NCBI GenBank assembly: GCA_963849635.1
Contig: CAWKIA010000019.1
Location: forward strand, 1-64,000
Length of the DNA stretch: 64,000 nt
Direction of reading: 5' to 3'
DNA from: CAVRUD01 sp963849635
GTDB lineage: Bacteria; Chloroflexota; Chloroflexia; Thermomicrobiales; UBA6265
Below the pieces are notes generated by a model that saw nothing but the letters and a program-made list of their open reading frames with translations, was not told the origin of the DNA and made no database searches. This document shows, in pieces, positions 59,356-64,000 of the stretch; position 1 is the first letter of the stretch; every line of letters begins with the position of its first letter. A program made the position numbers and the translations under genes.

Positions 59356-60351
59356 TTAGGCCGAGCCGATCGCGCCCACCAGACCGTCTACGCGCATGGC
59401 CGGGCTGCTAGATAGGTAAAGGACGTAGCCGTCGTCTGGGATGATGACGTCGGCCAGCTTGTCGCCGAAGAGGTTGCTGATGTGGCCCGCGCGGTCGCCG
59501 GCGCTGACCGGATCGCCGACGACGACCTCGGGGTACCACATGCCCTCGGCGGGAGAGCGCAGCGGCGTCATCCGGCTGAGCTCGACGATCGGGGTTGGGG
59601 GCGGAGTCGGGTCGCCGTCGATCATGCCGAGATGGCAAAGGATGTTGCGCAGGCCCGCCTCGTGCTGGGCGGTTTCGGGCTCGGTAAGCAGGCCGCACCC
59701 TCCGGCTTCGGTGAGGACGGCGGGAATGCCGACGTTGGCCAGCGCCCGGACGGTGGTGCCGCCTATTCCTCCGGTGCCCGGCGAGTTCTCGACAAGATAG
59801 GGAAGCCCAAAGGCCAGGCCCATCTCCCTGGATTTGGCATTGACGACATCGTCGGCGCCGATGGAGTAGATCGAGAACGGCACCAGCGCCTCCGTCATGT
59901 CGCCGCCGTGAAGGTCGACCACTGCGTCAGCGGTGGACATCACGTTGCGGAAGACCGCGTCGCACATGATGTCAGTGAAGGTGCCGTTCGGATCGCCCGG
60001 CATGAAACGGTTGGGGTTCTTCTGGTCGATCGGGCAGACGAACGGCGTCCGCTCAAGGAAGGCTGGGACATCGACGAGCGGCAGGGAGATCACCGTGCCG
60101 CGCAGGGTCCGGGGATCGAGATTGCGGGCGAAGCGAATATTGGATTCGATCGCCGGGTACTCCCCCGGATGGACCCCTGAGGTCACGACCAGGCGCGGAC
60201 CATCCGCCGCTCCCCGGATGACCGTGTAGGGCCAGGTCCATCCGTCGAGCAGAGGTGCGGAGAACCGAAGGTGGCCCCGGCGGCGCGTGCCGGCGGCGGG
60301 CAACTCGATCGTATCGATGGCGTCTCGTTCGTCTTGGACCGGGTCGGTCAT
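59356..60351 (-). CDS. Succinylglutamate desuccinylase/aspartoacylase family protein
   Basis: 331 residues. Zinc site: VVTSGVHPGEYPAIESNIRF (HxxE) and the later His in AVVDLHGGDMTEALVP; catalytic Glu candidate in VLTEAGGCGLLTEPE. The C-terminal ~90 residues form the beta-barrel cap found in this family (AEGMWYPEVVVGDPVSAGDR, GHISNLFGDKLADVIIPDDG). Deacylates or de-amidates a small zinc-liganded substrate, identity unknown. ATG 60351 follows TCAGGAGGATGAAAC. Confidence 0.85.
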   Translation of the reverse strand: MTDPVQDERDAIDTIELPAAGTRRRGHLRFSAPLLDGWTWPYTVIRGAADGPRLVVTSGVHPGEYPAIESNIRFARNLDPRTLRGTVISLPLVDVPAFLERTPFVCPIDQKNPNRFMPGDPNGTFTDIMCDAVFRNVMSTADAVVDLHGGDMTEALVPFSIYSIGADDVVNAKSREMGLAFGLPYLVENSPGTGGIGGTTVRALANVGIPAVLTEAGGCGLLTEPETAQHEAGLRNILCHLGMIDGDPTPPPTPIVELSRMTPLRSPAEGMWYPEVVVGDPVSAGDRAGHISNLFGDKLADVIIPDDGYVLYLSSSPAMRVDGLVGAIGSA

Positions 60352-60560
60352 GTTTCATCCTCCTGAGTCTATATCTTCGCAGATTCGGGCGGACCGAGGT
60401 TGAACGACGGCGGGTGTTGGCCCGAGACTTGCGCAGGTGCCGGAACTACTGGGGCGTTGTCCCGGCCGGCAAAGCTATTTTTCTAGTTGACCTATGTTCC
60501 AGCAGCGCTATTCACCGCCGGATTGAAACCGGGGCGCAACAGCCTGTTGTCGGAGTCAAG

Positions 60561-61409
60561 ATGACGTTCGAATTGTTCCAGCGGCCAGCACGGTTTGCCT
60601 TAGAGCCGCTATTGCTCCTCCGGTGGGCCGTCTACTCCGTGGGCTATGTGGCCACACAGATCATCCTCTTCATGATCTTGATGCAGGCCTACAAGATGGT
60701 CCGCAAGACCTTTATCCAGCGGGCCGAGCGGGTCGCGTTTGACAACGCGCTCGATCTGATTGCCTTCCAGGGAAAACTGGGACTCAATATCGAGCTCGAC
60801 CTACAGAAGTTCGTGCTCAACCATGACTGGATGATCTGGTTCTTCAACCGTTACTACACCTACTTCATGACCGGGTTCTACTTCTGCGCCGCGTCAGCGA
60901 TTCTGTTTGCCCCGAAACATTATCCGTTTCTGCGGCGCACGTTCATCGCCTCGATGGTGCTGGCGCTGCCCTGGTATGCGATTTACCCGCTGGCGCCGCC
61001 CCGGTTCATGGACCCATACGGCTATCCGTTTATCGACACCCTGGCCGTCTACGGCCCCAACTATTTCTCCAATAGCGGTCTGGTCACGGCGAACCGCTAC
61101 GCGGCGATGCCCAGCATGCATTGTGGCTGGACGCTCATCGGTGCGGTGATGCTCGCGTACGCGTATCCGAAGTGGCGAATTGGGGCGATCGTGGGCGGCA
61201 CTCATGCCACGCTGATGTTCCTCACCGTGATGGTGACCGGGAATCACTATGTGCTCGACATCGTCGGTGGGTTGCTCGTTGCCGGGGCGGCGTTCGTGGT
61301 GGCCTATTGGTTCCCGGTCTGGCGGGGGTGGGTACTCGAACGCGTCGGATTGGGCATGACAGCACGCCCGCGGACCCAATCGGCGCCGGCATCAACTAGG
61401 GCTGATTGA
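60561..61409 (+). CDS. PAP2-superfamily protein, Aur1/IPC-synthase-like
   Basis: 282 residues from ATG 60561. Six TM helices. Motifs of the Aur1-like branch: ALPWYAIYPLAPPRFMDPYG, NRYAAMPSMHCGWTLIGAVM (catalytic His), VTGNHYVLDIVGGLLVAG (His/Asp). In eukaryotes this branch transfers phosphoinositol to ceramide; in bacteria the acceptors are mostly unknown and simple lipid-phosphate hydrolysis is possible. The third PAP2 protein of the window but clearly of another subgroup. Confidence 0.8.
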   Translation: MTFELFQRPARFALEPLLLLRWAVYSVGYVATQIILFMILMQAYKMVRKTFIQRAERVAFDNALDLIAFQGKLGLNIELDLQKFVLNHDWMIWFFNRYYTYFMTGFYFCAASAILFAPKHYPFLRRTFIASMVLALPWYAIYPLAPPRFMDPYGYPFIDTLAVYGPNYFSNSGLVTANRYAAMPSMHCGWTLIGAVMLAYAYPKWRIGAIVGGTHATLMFLTVMVTGNHYVLDIVGGLLVAGAAFVVAYWFPVWRGWVLERVGLGMTARPRTQSAPASTRAD

Positions 61410-61706
61410 CGCAACAACATTCGCGGAGCTCCGATGGTTTCGCTGCGGGTCTCCCGCGGCAATTGGTCTGAACGTCCGGCGAAGTTATCTCATTCGCGAG
61501 CGAGATAAGTTATTAGCGTCGTATGCAACAACATATTTGTACCGACGTGTCGTGTCGGTGCGTATCGATCTCCTCAGGCTCCATCGCATTTGCGTCAGTT
61601 GGGGCCGTGCACGATGGATTCTGACCGCGACATGGAATGCTAAAGGTGGACCAGCACATGGTCGTGACGATGCGTCGAGCGATCACGCTGGCTGAGATCT
61701 TCCCTA
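61410..61706. other. Gene-free, AT-richer stretch
   Basis: No gene or repeat recognised. Contains ATTCGCGAGCGAGATAAGTT and ATGCAACAACATATTTGTAC, locally AT-rich for this genome. Confidence 0.4.
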
Positions 61707-61735
61707 TTGACACCTCCAAAATCGCATGATAGAGA
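61707..61735 (+). promoter_or_regulatory. Sigma-70-like promoter
   Basis: TTGACA - 17 bases - TAGAGA, almost the consensus and very like the TTGACC-17-TAGAGT boxes of the Tat/Cys-rich genes. It stands ~155 bases before a small ORF with a strong ribosome site. Confidence 0.6.
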
Positions 61736-61893
61736 TAGAGGTATGGAATCACCGGCAAGGGCCGGGAGACCTGTCTGCTATGAGCGCGGCTAGCCAGGTA
61801 GCCAATGCGGGGCGGACGGATTAGCGAGATGATCGCCACGATCATGACGGTGGTGCGAGAGCGCTCCACACGGAACGGGAAAGGAGAAACAAC

Positions 61894-61989
61894 GTGAGCA
61901 AGTACACACTCAGCGGTTCAGACCGTCGTGTCGCCGCAGCCGCCGTTGTCTCCTGCCCGGTGTGGAAGGATTCTGTCGCTCGATGCTGA
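61894..61989 (+). CDS. Small ORF (31 residues)
   Basis: GTG start after AAAGGAGAAACAAC. MSKYTLSGSDRRVAAAAVVS, CPVWKDSVARC, TGA. Promoter ~155 bases before it and an intrinsic terminator ~37 bases after its stop make it a complete tiny transcription unit. Two Cys could form a disulfide. Could be a leader peptide, a secreted peptide or a small regulator; no family recognised. Confidence 0.45.
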   Translation: MSKYTLSGSDRRVAAAAVVSCPVWKDSVARC

Positions 61990-62024
61990 CATAAGTCGTC
62001 AGCACGACGAAGATGCTTTTCATC

Positions 62025-62056
62025 CCCCGGGCCGGTTCGACCGCCCCGGGTTTTTT
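62025..62056 (+). terminator. Intrinsic terminator
   Basis: CCCGGGCCGGT-TCG-ACCGCCCCGGG with one C:C mismatch in the stem, then TTTTTTG. Confidence 0.87.
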
Positions 62057-62214
62057 GTGTCTGTTTCCGGAAGAAGCCGGGAAGCCGACGCCACTACCTT
62101 GGGGCCACCATGAACCCGGAGCCTTCAGGCAGTTGCGATTGACCTCCGACCTTCGACACCGGCCAGGACCGTGCTCGGTCCTGACCCCACAGACACCAAA
62201 GGAGGCAGGCATCT

Positions 62215-62637
62215 ATGACAGAGGTTCACAATCGCGATCAGGTTAGAGGCGCCCGCATTCTCTTCCTCCGAACCGCGCCTCGCCTGGTTAGTGTGACCAA
62301 CTACACCGTCGACGCAGGGCCTCCCAGAGCCCTGATCCGTCCCAACCAGCACACCACGCATATCAGACAGGAGCCCATCGTCATGAACGGCAGTAACACG
62401 ACCCTGATCCATGCGCTTGCCATGCAGCGAGCCATTGAGCTGCGCTCCGAGGCGCAGCGTGACCGGTTCTTTGCCGAAGTTGGCCGCCAGAACGGCGTCC
62501 CCACCCCGATCGAGCGGGCCCGCCGGGCCGTCGGTAACATCCTGGTGCGGACCGGCAACCTCGTCGGCGGTGACCACGTCGAGAGCCAGCCGGCCGAGCG
62601 TGTCGCCGGAGCCACCATTCTGCACATCGCTCGCTAA
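62215..62637 (+). CDS. Small protein of unknown function
   Basis: ATG 62215 after AAAGGAGG gives 140 residues; ATG 62383 after CAGGAGCCCATCGTC gives 84. The first ~55 residues look unstructured, the rest is helical (LIHALAMQRAIELRSEAQRD, RFFAEVGRQNG, IERARRAVGNILVRTGNLVG) and soluble. A perfect hairpin CAGGACCG-TGCT-CGGTCCTG (about 62163-62182) lies upstream of the first start. Its TAA overlaps the ATG of the hydrolase by one base, so the two are co-translated. Not recognised. Confidence 0.5.
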   Translation: MTEVHNRDQVRGARILFLRTAPRLVSVTNYTVDAGPPRALIRPNQHTTHIRQEPIVMNGSNTTLIHALAMQRAIELRSEAQRDRFFAEVGRQNGVPTPIERARRAVGNILVRTGNLVGGDHVESQPAERVAGATILHIAR

Positions 62638-63545
62638 TGGGCGTGCCCGGCAATTCATCAAGTGACCTGTCCCAGGTTCCCGGTTCTGCTTCGGCCGCGC
62701 CGGGATCCGGGACGGGGCACATCAACGAACCGCGGACGATTCCCGCCGGAGCCGCTCTCCTCAGCTATGAGGATGTGGGCTCCGGCGATCCGCTTGTCCT
62801 GCTGCATGCCGGCGTCGCCGACCGGCGCATGTGGGAGCAGCAGGTGCCGGCGTTCGCGGCCGGTTACCGCGTGATCAGCTACGACCTTCGCGGATACGGC
62901 AACTCCACCCTTCCCGATGAGCCATATGCCCCGCACGACGATCTTCGGGCGGTGCTCGATGGGCTCGACATCTCGCGGGCACACGTCCTCGGGGTCTCGA
63001 TGGGCGGAACCGTGGCAATCGATTTTGCCATCACCTTTCCGGAGCGTCTCGCATCTCTGATCGTGTGTGGGGCGACGCCGGGCGGCACGAGCGCTACCCC
63101 CGATATCCGGTCCGGCTGGGAAGCAGTCGATGCCTTGCTTGAGGCGGGCAAGGTCGACGAAGCGATTGAGCTGGAACTGCGGATGTGGGTCGACGGCCCG
63201 CTCCGCACTCCGGATCAGGTTGATCCCGGGGTGCGCGAAAAGGTTCGGGAGATGGAAGTGCTCGCGTTTGCCCGGGCGCTGGCAGAGCCAGAACCGGAGG
63301 AACTGCGCCTCGAGCCGCCCGCAAAAGGCCGGCTCAGGGAGATCCAATCTCCGACCTTGATTCTGGTGGGGGATTTGGATTATCCGCAGAAGGTGGACGT
63401 TGCCGCAACGATGGCGGCGGAGATCGCAGGGGCCCGATTGGCGGTGATTCCGGGTACGGCGCATGTCCCGAATATGGAGGAGCCGGAGGTATTCAATCGG
63501 CTGGTACTCGACTTCCTTAATGGCGTTGGCACGCCTCTGCCTTAG
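62637..63545 (+). CDS. Alpha/beta hydrolase
   Basis: 302 residues. HG region VLLHAGVADRRMWEQQ, strand VISYDLRGYGNSTLPD, nucleophile elbow VLGVSMGGTVAIDFAITFPE (Ser), acid in ILVGDLDYPQ and His in IPGTAHVPNMEEPEVFNRLV. Complete catalytic triad. The first ~35 residues are a low-complexity Ser/Gly/Pro extension. Esterase, lactonase or haloperoxidase-like; substrate unknown. Confidence 0.87.
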   Translation: MGVPGNSSSDLSQVPGSASAAPGSGTGHINEPRTIPAGAALLSYEDVGSGDPLVLLHAGVADRRMWEQQVPAFAAGYRVISYDLRGYGNSTLPDEPYAPHDDLRAVLDGLDISRAHVLGVSMGGTVAIDFAITFPERLASLIVCGATPGGTSATPDIRSGWEAVDALLEAGKVDEAIELELRMWVDGPLRTPDQVDPGVREKVREMEVLAFARALAEPEPEELRLEPPAKGRLREIQSPTLILVGDLDYPQKVDVAATMAAEIAGARLAVIPGTAHVPNMEEPEVFNRLVLDFLNGVGTPLP

Positions 63546-63678
63546 AGCGCTTCTTGTCCTGCGGATAACTGGCGTGGTATCCTCCGAGCCGACCGTACGT
63601 ACACCCTGAGCGATGATTCCGTGGTGTACGCTGGGGAGGGGTCCTTCCCCGCGCCCCCCGCGTCTTCGGAGATCGCCG

Positions 63679-64000
63679 ATGGCCCGCATCGTCGCCTTCT
63701 TCAATCAGAAGGGCGGCACCGCCAAGACCACGTCCACGCTCAATGTCGCTGCCGCCCTTGCAGAGCGAGGGCGGCGCATTTTGGCAATCGATCTGGATCC
63801 GCAGGCCAGCCTGACGATGGCGATCGGGGTCGATGTCACCCAGCTCTCGGTCTCCGCCTACGATCTGCTCCTCGACGAACAACTGAACATCGTCGATGTC
63901 GCCGTGGGAACCACGATTCCCGGCGTTGATCTCGTGCCGTCGCACCCGGATCTGGCCGCTGCCGAGCTGGAACTGCTCAATGTGCTCGAGCGCGAGCGCC
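63679..64000 (+). CDS. ParA-family ATPase, 3' cut by window end
   Basis: First 107 residues only. Deviant Walker A FFNQKGGTAKTTSTLNVAAA and Walker A' DLDPQASLTMAIG, then SVSAYDLLLDEQLNIVDVAV, VDLVPSHPDLAAAELEL. That is the ParA/Soj/MinD branch used for chromosome or plasmid segregation. Which it is depends on whether a ParB gene follows outside the window. ATG 63679. Confidence 0.9.
   Translation, partial: MARIVAFFNQKGGTAKTTSTLNVAAALAERGRRILAIDLDPQASLTMAIGVDVTQLSVSAYDLLLDEQLNIVDVAVGTTIPGVDLVPSHPDLAAAELELLNVLERER

Noticed and set aside
1..64000. tRNA, rRNA or tmRNA genes, CRISPR arrays, classical IS transposases
   Set aside because: I looked for T-loop-like GGTTCGA patterns, regular repeat-spacer arrays and DDE-type transposase motifs on both strands and found none that hold up; the GGTTCGA at 62034 is a terminator loop.

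Overview
The window looks like a high-GC chromosome segment from an uncultured Chloroflexota bacterium, probably of the Thermomicrobia/Thermomicrobiales type. This rests on the gene mix: repeated Tat-exported Cys-rich proteins starting M[DE]xxRFD[SA]L[AT]RxLAA, STAND/LuxR regulators, a cation antiporter beside a tandem universal stress protein, topoisomerase IB, DUF4015 hydrolase, TSP3/LPxTG protein and FGE. Long intergenic mosaics of dispersed palindromic repeats also fit. Taxonomy is inference and was not checked by search. The first ~1.83 kb (three Proteobacteria-like TPR/periplasmic genes) ends inside a gene exactly where an unrelated convergent gene stops, so it is probably a contig chimera or a recombination scar.

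Layout: 1-1.83 kb foreign-looking TPR cluster. 1.84-12.6 kb small-molecule enzymes (Rieske oxygenase, MBL hydrolase, AlkZ-like winged-helix protein, MBL-rhodanese, two methyltransferases, NUDIX, RidA, an aminotransferase pair preceded by a DUF4438 remnant). 13.3-19.3 kb envelope genes (TSP3/LPNTG protein, FGE plus membrane protein, SH3/YkuD protein, unknown membrane protein). 19.6-25.1 kb enolase-superfamily enzyme, ABC-TetR operon with a clear operator, tandem PAP2 phosphatases. 25.2-34.9 kb DEAD-box helicase with zinc-ribbon tail, two Tat/Cys-rich proteins, ureohydrolase, antiporter, UspA, B3/4 protein and an XRE regulator. 34.8-44.1 kb an accessory block bounded by two ~395-bp direct repeats, carrying a TIR-STAND-TPR protein, remnants of SRAP and ArdC-like genes and broken Cys-rich genes. 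44.2-54.3 kb MFS transporter, LuxR-type STAND regulator, two rhomboid-like membrane proteins, FAD oxidase, DUF4015 protein. 54.6-64 kb topoisomerase IB, DoxX, two-component system, aspartoacylase-like enzyme, Aur1-like PAP2 protein, small ORFs, alpha/beta hydrolase and a ParA start at the window edge.

The most interesting biology is: (i) the TIR-STAND-TPR protein, which shares its NTPase-TPR chassis with a nearby LuxR regulator but carries an N-terminal TIR domain instead of a C-terminal HTH, so it is a candidate immune sensor/effector; (ii) the direct-repeat-bounded block in which the two halves of an XRE-NTF2 divergent pair are reciprocally truncated; (iii) four paralogous Tat/Cys-rich secreted proteins whose upstream regions share a promoter and a 5'-leader hairpin; (iv) a modular dispersed repeat family, one palindromic member type sitting in frame inside a coding region.

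A caution runs through the window: about twenty single-base frame changes break otherwise well-conserved genes, several at homopolymers. They look more like sequencing or assembly indels than biology. Genes so affected are annotated as one unit with the break position.
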